From the NCBI GenBank assembly GCA_039201605.1, contig JBCCRO010000017.1, positions 1-64,000 of the forward strand: 64,000 nucleotides of DNA, written 5' to 3'. Within the stretch, counting starts at the first letter, position 1. Every line of letters begins with the position of its first letter. This DNA comes from CADEDH01 sp039201605. Its GTDB lineage: Bacteria; Actinomycetota; Acidimicrobiia; Acidimicrobiales; SZUA-35. Below the pieces are notes generated by a model. That model did no database searches, had not been told where the DNA came from, and saw nothing but the letters and a program-made list of their open reading frames with translations. Of the stretch, positions 52,716 through 61,354 are shown piece after piece. The translations under genes and the position numbers were made by a program.

Positions 52716-53126
52716 TCAGGCGGCGTAGGCGCGGCTGACGGCGTAGCTGTCCTCGAACCAGTTCCACAGGACCACCTGCCCATCGCGGACCTTGGCCCGG
52801 AGGGCGAAGGTGAACTCGCCGACGTCCTTCCCCGAGCCGGTCATCCGGGCGTTCATCCTCCCGAAGACGGCGACGGTGTCGCCCGATGCGAGGACATCCT
52901 CGTTCTCCCACAGCGTCGTCTCGAAGTTGGACGAGAAGACACCGAGGAAGCCGAAGATGGCCTCCTTCCCTTCCCACGGACCGATCCAGGGGAGGGTCTC
53001 ATCGCCTTCGCTGTGCCACACCATGTCGTCCGCCATGAGCTCCGACATCTTCTCCATGTCGCCGCCTCCCATCGCCGCCATGAAGGCCATCACGGTGTCG
53101 TGGGTTGCCTGGCTCTCGCTGTCCAT
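52716..53126 (-). CDS. SnoaL/NTF2-like protein
   Basis: A protein of 136 aa. THDTVMAFMAAMGGGDMEKMSELMADDMVWHSEGDE, GPWEGKEAIFGFLGVFSSNF and LRAKVRDGQVVLWNWFEDSYAVSRAY fit the SnoaL-like ketosteroid isomerase fold. Family members are isomerases, hydrolases or simply ligand binders. The divergent side upstream (53127-53373) is 247 bp of sequence in which I see no gene, ahead of the AraC gene on the same strand. Confidence 0.78.
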   Translation of the reverse strand: MDSESQATHDTVMAFMAAMGGGDMEKMSELMADDMVWHSEGDETLPWIGPWEGKEAIFGFLGVFSSNFETTLWENEDVLASGDTVAVFGRMNARMTGSGKDVGEFTFALRAKVRDGQVVLWNWFEDSYAVSRAYAA

Positions 53127-53373
53127 AGTCGCGTCCTGTCCTCGTGTTCGTGTGGTGGTCGTCGTCCGGGGAAGTCCACTCGGACCCGCCGGTCGATCTC
53201 TCGGTCAAGCTTGCTGGGTCCGGACGCATCCTTCGTGGTCCTCCGACGACGTGCTGTGGTCGAATCGCGACAACCCGTCCCCACCGCTCGACGGCGGGCC
53301 GAGACCACGATTCCCTCCGCCGGCCGTCGGGTCCGCCGTGGGGCCCGTCTTCGGGCGCGTCGTCGAAGCGGTG

Positions 53374-54246
53374 CTACGCCCGGTCGCTGCGGAGGTCGCC
53401 CGGCAGTGTGCCGAGGTGGCGGACGACCCACTTGGAGAAGTTCGACGGGTCGCTGAACCCGAAGTCCCGACCGATCCGGCCCACCGACCGGGTGGTGTGG
53501 GTGAGCAGACGCCTGATCTCGAGGGCGATCCGTTCGTCCAGGACCTGGCGGGCCGTCAGACCGGTGGCGTCCTTGCAGGCCCGGTCGAGGGTGCGGGTGC
53601 TGTAGTGGAGCGCCTCGGCCGCCTCGGCCACCGTCGGCTGGTCGTAGAGCCGCTCCTCGATGAACTCGCGGAAGGCGACGTAGCTGGCCGGAAGACGACC
53701 GGCGCTGGAGGCGCCGCTGGGAAGGGCGATGGCGAGTCGCATCAGGAACGCACACAGCAGGACCTGCAGCAGGTCGATGTATCGCTGGGAACCGTCGAAC
53801 AGGTCCTGTTCGGTTCGGAGCTCCTCGACCCAGCCCACGATCCGGGCGAAGGTCGCCGGGTCCGGCTCCCAGGTGGTCGGCACACCGCTGCCCGGATACC
53901 ACATCGGCACGCTCGGATCCTGGTGGTGGAAGTCGCTGGGCCACAGGACCATCAAGGCCTCGAACGCCGGCTCGACCGAGAAACGCTGCACCTGCCCCGG
54001 GTAGATACGCAGGACGGTGCCGGCCCGCAGCGGTAGCGGCTCGAAGTCGACATGGTGGACGCCCTCACCGTCGAGACAGACGACCAGCTGGTGGAAGCCG
54101 ACGCGCTGTCGCTGCACCAGCTCCCGGCCGGCGATGCGTTCGAGCACGGCGGACCGCTGCACCACCTCGACCGGCAGGCGTTCGTGGCGGCCCGGCTGAT
54201 AGTCGACCTCCATCGCCATGTCCGTCGCAGGTGGTGTGGAGGCCAT
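53374..54246 (-). CDS. AraC-family transcriptional regulator
   Basis: A protein of 290 aa. The N-terminal half is a cupin-like ligand domain (HQLVVCLDGEGVHHVDFEPLPLRAGTVLRIYPGQVQRF). The C-terminal double helix-turn-helix reads TVAEAAEALHYSTRTLDRACKDATGLTARQVLDERIALEIRRLL and GRIGRDFGFSDPSNFSKWV. TAGCGT lies 8 bases ahead of the ATG, so the message is probably leaderless. It may control the downstream NTF2-like gene. Confidence 0.87.
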   Translation of the reverse strand: MASTPPATDMAMEVDYQPGRHERLPVEVVQRSAVLERIAGRELVQRQRVGFHQLVVCLDGEGVHHVDFEPLPLRAGTVLRIYPGQVQRFSVEPAFEALMVLWPSDFHHQDPSVPMWYPGSGVPTTWEPDPATFARIVGWVEELRTEQDLFDGSQRYIDLLQVLLCAFLMRLAIALPSGASSAGRLPASYVAFREFIEERLYDQPTVAEAAEALHYSTRTLDRACKDATGLTARQVLDERIALEIRRLLTHTTRSVGRIGRDFGFSDPSNFSKWVVRHLGTLPGDLRSDRA

Positions 54247-54358
54247 CGGGTGTCACGCTACTCGCGCCCTTCTGTCGTCTCCGGCCGGACCACCGGCCAC
54301 CGCCCGCCCCTGGAGGCCGCACCGGGGTTGCTACGGTTGGTCGCCGGGAGGAGGGCCC

Positions 54359-56752
54359 GTGGCTGAAACCGATCTCGGCATCGAGAACATCAGCGATGCC
54401 CGCGAGATCGGTCGGGGTGGTTTCAGCGTCGTGTACGCCGCCACCAACACCCTGCTCGGCATGCGGGTGGCGGTGAAGGTGCTGGAGAAGCTGTCGTCCG
54501 ACGACGATCGACGGCGATTCGAGCGCGAGTGCCAGGTGATGGGCCGCCTCTCCCATCATCCCAGCGTCGTCACCGTGCACCACGCCGGCTACACCCGGGA
54601 CGGCAACCCGTATCTGGTGATGGAGTTGGTCGAGGGTGGGAGCCTCGCCGATCGACTCAACGGCGGTCCGCTGCCCTGGTCGGAGGCGGTCGACCTGATC
54701 GCCCCGGTCGCCGACGCCTTGGCCTACGTGCACGACGCCGGCGTCCTCCACCGCGACGTGAAGCCGGAGAACATCCTCCTCGGCTCGGGTGGTCGACCGC
54801 TCCTGACCGACTTCGGCATCGCCCGCTTCGGCGACTCGACCAACACCGCCACCGGCATCGCCGCCAGCTGGCTCCACGCCCCGCCCGAGACGTTCCAGAA
54901 CCAGCGGGAGCCCCGGTCCGACCTCTACTCCCTGGCGTCGACCCTCCACCAGTCGATCACCGGGCGGCCGCCGTTCTGGCGACCGGGGGAGGACACGCTC
55001 AACCCCCTCATGTATCGGCTGATCAATGAGCCGGTACCCCGACTCGAACCGCACCTCGCCCCATCGGGGGTGGCCGATCTCGTCGCCCTGTCGATGGCCA
55101 AGGCGCCGCAGGACCGACCGGCCGGGGCCGCCGCCTTCGCCGCCGAGCTGCGGGCCCACCGGTCGGCGGTGCACCAGGCCCCGGTCACGGCGCCCGAGGT
55201 GCCGGTGGCCGAGACCTTCCAACCCGATGCCCGCTTGGCCGCGGCCGCACCGCCCCAGTGGTTCGGCTCCTCGGGCACCCCACCCACCGATCCCCGCGCC
55301 GACACCGTGTCGGCCCGAGCGCCTGGTGCACCCGGGTTGTCGGGCCCTGCCGCTGTGCCTGGCGGGGTCGGGGTGCCCGGCGCGGCCGGGGTGCCTGGCG
55401 CGGCCGGGTTCTCGGGTCCAGCCGGTGTGCCTGGCGCGGCCGGTGTGCCCGGCGCGGCCGGGGTGCCTGGCGCGGCCGGGTTCTCGGGCCCTGCCGCTGT
55501 GCCCGGCGGGGTCGGGTTCTCCGGTGGTCCGATGCCGCCGCGGCCTGCGGGGGCCGTCGCCGTCGGGGGGGCCGCGCCGTCCGGCGGGTCGTCGGGGTGG
55601 GGCCCGGCGGTGGCGGTGATGGTGGGCGCCGTGGTGCTGGCCGTCGGCGCCCTGCTGGTCTTCATCGCGCTGCGCACCGGCTCGGGTGACGGCGGTATCG
55701 AGACGGCGGGCGGGGTTTCGGAGACCACGATCAACGCCGTCTCGACGACGGGGGCGCAGCCGGCCGAGGAGTCCCCGCTCGCCTCGACCCCCACCCCCGA
55801 CGCCACCGCCGAGGGCCGCCTGGCCGAGGTCATCGACCGGGGCGTGCTGCGCTGCGGCGTGAACGACTCGTTGCCCGGCTTCGGCGAGATCCAGAGCGAC
55901 GGCACCTACGTCGGCTTCGACATCGACTTCTGTCGGGTCATCGCCGCCGCCGTTCTCGGCGACGCCGAGGCCGTCGAGTACGTGCCCCTCACCGCCGTCG
56001 AGCGCTTCACCGCCCTGACCACCGGCGAGATCGACGTGTTGTCGCGCAACACCTCGCAGACGGCGACCCGCTCGGGCGACTTCGGCGTCGAGTTCCCCCT
56101 CACCACCTTCTACGACGGCCAGGGGTTCATGGTCGGCGCCGACAGCGGCATCGCCACCATCGACGATCTGCAGGGAGCCGCGGTCTGCGTCCTGTCCGGC
56201 ACCACCACGTCCTTGAACGTGGTGGCCGAGGACGCCGAACGCGATCTCGGACTCACCCTCGTCGAATTCGAGGCCAACGACGACCTCAGCAGCGCCTACC
56301 TCGCCGGCCAATGCGATGCGTGGTCGACCGACATCACCCTGCTGGCGTCGTTCCGCCGGTCGTTCCCCGCACCGACCGACCACGTGATACTCCGGGATTT
56401 GATCTCCAGCGAGCCGCTGAGTCTGGCCGTCGCCGGTGGCGACAGTCAGTGGGCGACCGCCGTCGAGTGGGCGGCGATGGTGACCATCCAGGCCTGGGAG
56501 GTCGACATCGACTCCGCCAACATCGACGGCTACACCGGCAGCGACGCCACCGCCCTCAACATCGCAGGCGACGTCCCCTTCGACCCCGGCCTCGGGCTGC
56601 TGCCCGGCTACCCCAAGTTGGTGGTTTCGCAGGTGGGGAACTACGAGGAGATCTACCAGCGGAACCTCGGTGACACCGGTCTGATCCTCGACGGCTCGGC
56701 CAACGATCTGGTGGCGAACGGGGGCCTGCAGTTCGTTCCGCCGCTGCGGTGA
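54359..56752 (+). CDS. membrane Ser/Thr kinase with extracellular amino-acid-binding (SBP_bac_3) sensor domain
   Basis: A protein of 797 aa from a GTG with GGGAGGAGGG upstream. Kinase at about 15-275 with GRGGFSVVY, VAVKVLEK, LHRDVKPENIL, TDFGIARFGD and an APPE variant of APE. A Gly/Ala/Pro/Val linker (about 330-395) leads to one TM helix at about 417-439. Outside, residues 485-797 form a periplasmic-binding-protein domain: LAEVIDRGVLRCGVNDSLPGFGE, YVGFDIDFCRVIAAAVLGDAEAVEYVPLT, LTTGEIDVLSRNTSQTATR. This matches AapJ-type general amino-acid receptors. The protein should couple external amino-acid binding to phosphorylation. Transcribed alone, convergent with a histidine kinase. Confidence 0.9.
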   Translation: MAETDLGIENISDAREIGRGGFSVVYAATNTLLGMRVAVKVLEKLSSDDDRRRFERECQVMGRLSHHPSVVTVHHAGYTRDGNPYLVMELVEGGSLADRLNGGPLPWSEAVDLIAPVADALAYVHDAGVLHRDVKPENILLGSGGRPLLTDFGIARFGDSTNTATGIAASWLHAPPETFQNQREPRSDLYSLASTLHQSITGRPPFWRPGEDTLNPLMYRLINEPVPRLEPHLAPSGVADLVALSMAKAPQDRPAGAAAFAAELRAHRSAVHQAPVTAPEVPVAETFQPDARLAAAAPPQWFGSSGTPPTDPRADTVSARAPGAPGLSGPAAVPGGVGVPGAAGVPGAAGFSGPAGVPGAAGVPGAAGVPGAAGFSGPAAVPGGVGFSGGPMPPRPAGAVAVGGAAPSGGSSGWGPAVAVMVGAVVLAVGALLVFIALRTGSGDGGIETAGGVSETTINAVSTTGAQPAEESPLASTPTPDATAEGRLAEVIDRGVLRCGVNDSLPGFGEIQSDGTYVGFDIDFCRVIAAAVLGDAEAVEYVPLTAVERFTALTTGEIDVLSRNTSQTATRSGDFGVEFPLTTFYDGQGFMVGADSGIATIDDLQGAAVCVLSGTTTSLNVVAEDAERDLGLTLVEFEANDDLSSAYLAGQCDAWSTDITLLASFRRSFPAPTDHVILRDLISSEPLSLAVAGGDSQWATAVEWAAMVTIQAWEVDIDSANIDGYTGSDATALNIAGDVPFDPGLGLLPGYPKLVVSQVGNYEEIYQRNLGDTGLILDGSANDLVANGGLQFVPPLR
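55369..55518 (+). repeat. 18-bp and 30-bp repeats coding a collagen-like linker
   Basis: GTGCCTGGCGCGGCCGGG-type units recur, encoding repeated GVPGAA and GFSGP blocks between kinase and membrane helix. Copy number is likely to vary without breaking the frame. Confidence 0.7.
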
Positions 56753-56796
56753 CCCGAGTCAGCCGACCGGGTGGCCGCCACGGGCCTCGTCCGGTG

Positions 56797-58590
56797 TCAG
56801 CCGTCGCCGACCGTCATGGTCGGGGTCGACTCGACCACGCCGTCGATCGCGGTGTCGGTGGCGTCGTCGTCGGGCTTGGGGGCGGTGAGGGGTAGCAGGA
56901 TGTTGAACGTCGTGCCCTGGCCCAGGGTGGAGTCGACCGAGATCGAGCCGTTGTGGGCCTGGACGACGTCCCAGGCCAGTGACAGACCCTGACCGGTGCC
57001 CCGCCCCACCTTCTTGGTGGTGAAGAACTGATCGAAGATCCGTTCCTTGACGTGCGGCTCCATGCCGATGCCGCTGTCGGAGATCGAGATGCGGGCGTGG
57101 TCGCCGGCGAGGGACGTCGCCACCGTGATGCGCCCTTTGCCTTCGCCGGGGTCGGCGTCCTCGATGGCGTGGGCGGCGTTGACGATCATGTTGAGGACGA
57201 CCTGCTTCAGGCGACCCTGGCTGCACGGCACCGGTGGCAGGTCGTCGTCGAGTTCGAGTTCGAGATCGGCGACGTACTTCCACTCGTTGCTGGAGATGTC
57301 GACCGTCGAGGTGATGACCTTGTTGATGTCGGTCTCCTCGATGTCGTCGCCGGGATGGGAGAACTCCTTCAGCGCCCGCACGATGCGGGCCACTCGGGCC
57401 AGGCCCTCCAGGCACTGGCCGATGGCGTTGGGGGCCTCCTCGGAGACGAACTCGATGTCGGCCTCGTCCTGGATGCGGGCGACGGCGTCGCCGTCGTGGA
57501 CGGCCGCCAGCTCGGCCAACTTCTGGTTGGCGCCGATCAGATCCTCGATCGAGGTGGAGAGGAACTCGGTGTTGTCGGAGACGAACTGGACCGGGGTGTT
57601 GATCTCGTGGGCCACGCCGGCGGCCAGCTGACCGATCGACTCCATGCGGCCCTGGGTGGCCAACGCCCGTTCCATCTCCCGGGTCTCGGTCACGTCCTCG
57701 CCGGTGGTGACCACGCCGAGCTGCTCACCCCGCACCACGTAGGGCGCAGCGGTGTAGCGGAAGGTGATGACGTTGCCGCCGTTGAGGGCGGCGTTGCGCA
57801 GGCTGAGCTCTTCGGTGATCGCCTTCGACCGGGCGATCGCCTGCTGCTCCAGCGCGTCGAAGTCCCGGAAGCCGGCCACCAGGTCCTCTGGGGCCAGCTC
57901 CATCATGGTGCGTCCGATGAAGGAGTCGGCGTCCAGGGTGCGCAGGTTGGACTGGGCCAGGGTGTTGGCGCCCAGGAACCGGCCGTGGGTGTCCTTCCAC
58001 GAGATGGCCAACGGCAGCGAATCGACGATGGCCTGCACCTCTTCGTGCCGGATCTCGAGCTGCTCCTGCTCCTTGGTCACCATCTCGGCCATCGTGGTGT
58101 CGATGACCGAGCGCATCCACGCCGAGACGAGGCCGACCGTGGCCCACCCGACGCCGTAGAGCAGCGTGTCGGCCACCGCCGTGCGAAGACCGGCGTCGGC
58201 GCTGGTCACCACGGCGAGCACGACGACGGCGGGGGCCATCTGGATGAGGATCCAGTGCCGCTTGGCCGTGGCGGCGACGAAGATGGCGCCGTACGCCGGG
58301 CAGATCAGATGTGGCGGATAGTCGGACCAGAACGGCACGAAGACCGCTTGGACCACGGTGGCACACCCGATGTGGAGCCAGTTGACCAACTCGGGGTGGC
58401 GATCCCAGGGGAGGATCCGGGGCATCAGCCCACCGAAGCAACACCCGACGATCCAGGCCAGCACGTAGAAGTTGTACGGTCCACCACGAGCCACGGTCCA
58501 CAGAGCGGTCAGTACCGCCATCATCCAGTACAGGTGTCCGGCGATACGCCACGCGGCCTCGTTCAGCGTGTTTTGGCCGGCCGCACCCAT
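56797..58590 (-). CDS. orphan membrane PAS sensor histidine kinase
   Basis: A protein of 597 aa; GGAG six bases before the ATG. Five to six helices at about 15-175, coiled region, a PAS domain at about 195-310 (LPLAISWKDTHGRFLGANTLAQSNL), HisKA with MESIGQLAAGVAHEINTPVQ (phospho-His), and HATPase with QVVLNMIVNAAHAIED, DSGIGM, KVGRGTGQGLSLAWDVV. No response regulator gene is near, so the partner must be elsewhere. Confidence 0.9.
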   Translation of the reverse strand: MGAAGQNTLNEAAWRIAGHLYWMMAVLTALWTVARGGPYNFYVLAWIVGCCFGGLMPRILPWDRHPELVNWLHIGCATVVQAVFVPFWSDYPPHLICPAYGAIFVAATAKRHWILIQMAPAVVVLAVVTSADAGLRTAVADTLLYGVGWATVGLVSAWMRSVIDTTMAEMVTKEQEQLEIRHEEVQAIVDSLPLAISWKDTHGRFLGANTLAQSNLRTLDADSFIGRTMMELAPEDLVAGFRDFDALEQQAIARSKAITEELSLRNAALNGGNVITFRYTAAPYVVRGEQLGVVTTGEDVTETREMERALATQGRMESIGQLAAGVAHEINTPVQFVSDNTEFLSTSIEDLIGANQKLAELAAVHDGDAVARIQDEADIEFVSEEAPNAIGQCLEGLARVARIVRALKEFSHPGDDIEETDINKVITSTVDISSNEWKYVADLELELDDDLPPVPCSQGRLKQVVLNMIVNAAHAIEDADPGEGKGRITVATSLAGDHARISISDSGIGMEPHVKERIFDQFFTTKKVGRGTGQGLSLAWDVVQAHNGSISVDSTLGQGTTFNILLPLTAPKPDDDATDTAIDGVVESTPTMTVGDG

Positions 58591-58847
58591 AGCCGCTCCG
58601 TCGGCAGCTGTTCCCGTGATCTAAGGACGCCTTCCCACTCCCCATGTCGGTTGTTTTTTGGACGATTCAACACCTTCGGCCGCCTGGCCGCCGATCGACG
58701 ACGGATCGCCGATGCATGGTCGACGGACACACCCCTTGCCCCCGATCGGTCATCGTGCGACGTTGGCGATGATGGTGCCGCACCGGGACCATCGGTCGGA
58801 CTGACCCCGGAGGTACTGCCGACGCGCTGACTGCAAAGGAAACGACG

Positions 58848-59231
58848 ATGCAACTCACCATCACTGCATCCGTTCAGGCTCGCTGGGGCCATCGGGTCGA
58901 CGACCTGGTCCATACCCATGCGTGGACGGTCGAGGCCACAGTCGAGGGGCCCCACGACTGCGACAAGGTCTTCCCGGCCGATGAGTTGGAGCGGATCCTC
59001 ACCGATGCCATCCGGCCCTGGTCCGGGTGCTACCTCACCAACGAGGACGTCGGCGACTGGAACGGCTACCGGCCCGTCGTCTGGGACCGGGAACCGACCG
59101 TCGAGGAGATCGTCCGCCGTCTGTGGTGCCGGCTCGACCCCTTACTCCCCGGGCTGGTCGCCCTGGCCCTGGTCGAGAGCACCGAGTTCGATCGGTGCCG
59201 CACCGTGCGGCTCTCGACCACCCGGGTCTGA
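58848..59231 (+). CDS. 6-pyruvoyl-tetrahydropterin synthase-like protein
   Basis: A protein of 127 aa with AAAGGAAA upstream. ASVQARWGHRVDDLVHTHAWTVEATVEG has spaced His residues as in the PTPS/QueD zinc site, and PTVEEIVRRLWCRLDPLLPGLVALALVESTEFDRCRT matches the family end with its catalytic Glu. The usual Cys nucleophile position is not obvious, so it may be a divergent or non-catalytic member. The 257 bp upstream contain only an AT-rich patch near 58648. Confidence 0.65.
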   Translation: MQLTITASVQARWGHRVDDLVHTHAWTVEATVEGPHDCDKVFPADELERILTDAIRPWSGCYLTNEDVGDWNGYRPVVWDREPTVEEIVRRLWCRLDPLLPGLVALALVESTEFDRCRTVRLSTTRV

Positions 59232-59279
59232 CCGCCCGCCCGGACCACATCGGCGCCACCCCCGCCGTGTGACGAGCGG

Positions 59280-59810
59280 TCAGTCGGTGAGGCGCTTCCA
59301 GAAGGTGACCTTGTGGTCGCCAGGCCCGTAGAACTCTCGGATCGTCGCCTCCTGCACGAAGCCTCGGGCGGCGTAGAAGGCCCGGGCCTGCTCGTAGCCG
59401 TCGAGGCCCGAGGTGTCGACGATCAGGGTGCGGGCCCGCTCCTCGCCGAGGGCGATCAGCTCGGCCTCGATGTGCTCGATGAGGTGGGTGCCGGCGCCGG
59501 TGCCGTGCCGGTCGGGTGCGGTTGCGATGAAGTAGAGGTTCCACATCCGGTCGGCGAACGGCTCGGGCGCATAGTACGCCGCGGCGTCTATGGCAGCGGT
59601 CTCGTTGTCGGCGGGCTTGCCAGCAGCGCCTCGGTCGACCACGAGCCAGTGGTGATCATCGAGGGACCCGTCGAAGAAGCCGGCGAGCATCTCGTCGAAC
59701 GCTCCCAGCTCGTCGGGTTCGAACATCCCGTTGTCGAGGCCGAGCTGTTTGATGGCGTCGGTGTCCGCCGGTCGGGCGGGCCGGATGGGGGAGTCGGTCA
59801 AGGGGACCAC
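59280..59810 (-). CDS. GNAT acetyltransferase
   Basis: A protein of 176 aa from a GTG. IRPARPADTDAIKQLGLDNG, WNLYFIATAPDRHGTGAGTHLIEHIE (acetyl-CoA loop) and YEQARAFYAARGFVQEA are standard GNAT elements. Five bases behind the NTF2-like gene on the same strand, so it is the third gene of an operon with the hydrolase. Confidence 0.8.
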   Translation of the reverse strand: MVPLTDSPIRPARPADTDAIKQLGLDNGMFEPDELGAFDEMLAGFFDGSLDDHHWLVVDRGAAGKPADNETAAIDAAAYYAPEPFADRMWNLYFIATAPDRHGTGAGTHLIEHIEAELIALGEERARTLIVDTSGLDGYEQARAFYAARGFVQEATIREFYGPGDHKVTFWKRLTD

Positions 59811-59815
59811 CGTAG

Positions 59816-60295
59816 TCAGGCGGTCTCACCCGGTCCGGGGGTTTTCGTCGCCGCAGCCGAGGCCGCCGCCCGTGCCATCAGATCGGCGGGGCCGGTCTGC
59901 CAGACGGCGGTCATGGTCATGGCCCCGATCACCCACCGGCCGTCGTCGGTCCGGGTGAGCTCGAAGCGGTAGTCGCCGCCGAGCGTCCAGGTCTCCTCCT
60001 GCCACTGGTGGGTGGCCTGGAAGGCGGCGGTGGCCGTGGCGGCGGCACCGCCGTCGTCGACGGTGACGAGATGGTTGGCGACGAGGTGCTGATGGGCGTC
60101 GATCGCCTCGAAGGCCGCCCGCCAGCCGCCGATGACCCCGTCTGCGGGGACGGTGGCGGGCTCGCCTCCCTGCAGCGAGGTGTAGTCGAGGACGACGTCC
60201 TCGGCGAACACGGTGCGCAGCTCGGCCCAGTCGTGGTGGTCGGCGTGCCGGAACAGGCGGGTGATGGTGTCGGTGATGGTGGTGTGGTCGGTCAT
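59816..60295 (-). CDS. SnoaL/NTF2-like protein
   Basis: A protein of 159 aa with CGGAG before the ATG at 60295. TITRLFRHADHHDWAELRTVFAEDVVLDYTSLQGG, AFEAIDAHQHLVANHLVTVD and WTLGGDYRFELTRTDDGRWVIGAMTMTAVW fit the SnoaL_4 type. Second gene of the hydrolase operon, 47 bp behind it. Confidence 0.8.
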   Translation of the reverse strand: MTDHTTITDTITRLFRHADHHDWAELRTVFAEDVVLDYTSLQGGEPATVPADGVIGGWRAAFEAIDAHQHLVANHLVTVDDGGAAATATAAFQATHQWQEETWTLGGDYRFELTRTDDGRWVIGAMTMTAVWQTGPADLMARAAASAAATKTPGPGETA

Positions 60296-60342
60296 CGTGG
60301 GTCTCCGGTCGAAGGGTGGGGCAGGGTCGGGGATGATGGCGC

Positions 60343-61263
60343 TCAGAGGGTGGCCCGGAAGTGGTCGACGATGGCCGGGACGGCCACCGCAACCTGGGGC
60401 GGCCGGTCGTAGAAGTCGAGCTGGCCGCCCTCGGTCCAGATCAGGCTCTTGGGGCCGGCCAGCCCGTCGTAGAAGGCCTGGGCCCCGTCGGGGACGGCAC
60501 CGTCGCGGGAGTGGACCATCTGCACGGGCACGTCGATGGCGGGGGCCGACGTGATCGGGTTGAACTCGAGCCACGGCTGCCACGACATGGTGGCGATCCG
60601 CTTGTCCCACTCCGGGATGTGGCCGCGGGTCGGATCGAGGTAGTAGTCGAACGGGCCGAACATCGCCGCCGACTCGTCGGTCTCGGAGATGGCCGGGATC
60701 ATGGCCACCTCGCCCGTGCTGCGCCAGGAGGCCTCGGCCTGCTTCGACAGCTCGATTCGCTCGGCCACCCCGTCCGGCCCGCCGTAGTAGGGGGCGACGA
60801 GATCGGTGTTGTGGAGCCAGGGGGCGACCATCCCGATCGAGCGCACCCGGTCGTCATCGGCGGCGTTGACGGCCTGGTAGCCGGCCGAGGCACACACGCC
60901 GAGGGCGCCGATCCGGTCGGGGTCGATGCCGTCGAGGGTCCGGGCGAAGCCGACGGCGGCATGGATGTCGGCCACCTTGCGGCTGGGGTTCTCCCAGTCG
61001 CGGGGATCGCCCTCGCTCTGGCCGAACCCGCGGAAGTCGAAGGTGAGGGTGGTGATGCCCTGCGCCGCCAGTCGGCGGGCGTAGAAGTCGGCCTGCTGCT
61101 CCTTCGAGGTCGTCCACGATCCGGTGACGACGACGATCGGTGCGCCGTCGACGGCCGAGATCGGCCGGAACAGGTCGGCGACCAGGGTGTCGCCGTCGGC
61201 GTCGAAGTGGTGGCGCTCGGTCGTGTACGGAGCGGGTGTGGTGTGGGTGTCTGCGATGGTCAT
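60343..61263 (-). CDS. alpha/beta hydrolase (YcjY/dienelactone-hydrolase-like)
   Basis: A protein of 306 aa from the ATG at 61263 with GGAGGGTG upstream. APIVVVTGSWTTSKEQQADFYARRLAAQGITTLTFDFRGFGQSEGDPR, the nucleophile elbow GALGVCASAGY, and a late QMVHSRDGAVPDG Asp loop. The nucleophile may be the Cys (as in dienelactone hydrolase) or the Ser two residues later. A canonical late His is not clear: the C-terminal IVDHFRATL is one candidate. Divergent from a LysR gene; the shared LysR box suggests that LysR controls this operon. Confidence 0.82.
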   Translation of the reverse strand: MTIADTHTTPAPYTTERHHFDADGDTLVADLFRPISAVDGAPIVVVTGSWTTSKEQQADFYARRLAAQGITTLTFDFRGFGQSEGDPRDWENPSRKVADIHAAVGFARTLDGIDPDRIGALGVCASAGYQAVNAADDDRVRSIGMVAPWLHNTDLVAPYYGGPDGVAERIELSKQAEASWRSTGEVAMIPAISETDESAAMFGPFDYYLDPTRGHIPEWDKRIATMSWQPWLEFNPITSAPAIDVPVQMVHSRDGAVPDGAQAFYDGLAGPKSLIWTEGGQLDFYDRPPQVAVAVPAIVDHFRATL

Positions 61264-61305
61264 GGGTTCACCCTCCGCCCGTTTCGCCGAGGAATCCAAG
61301 ACCTC

Positions 61306-61330
61306 CTGTGATGTTCTCCGGTTATCACAG
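61306..61330. promoter_or_regulatory. LysR-type operator in a divergent promoter region
   Basis: CTGTGAT-N11-ATCACAG, perfect 7-bp arms with the T-N11-A core of LysR boxes. It lies 25 bp ahead of the LysR start (61355) and 43 bp ahead of the hydrolase start (61263). TACGGT at 61343-61348 is the probable leaderless -10 box of the LysR gene. Confidence 0.75.
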
Positions 61331-61354
61331 CGCGTGGTCGGCTACGGTGCGGGC

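Noticed and set aside
55369..55518. CRISPR-like repeat array
   Set aside because: Units are contiguous, in frame and lack spacers; they encode a protein linker. No CRISPR array is present in the window.
54065..56383. Long minus-strand frame of about 770 codons
   Set aside because: Antisense to the kinase-SBP gene; repeats of GRAREPGRA type mirror the collagen-like linker.
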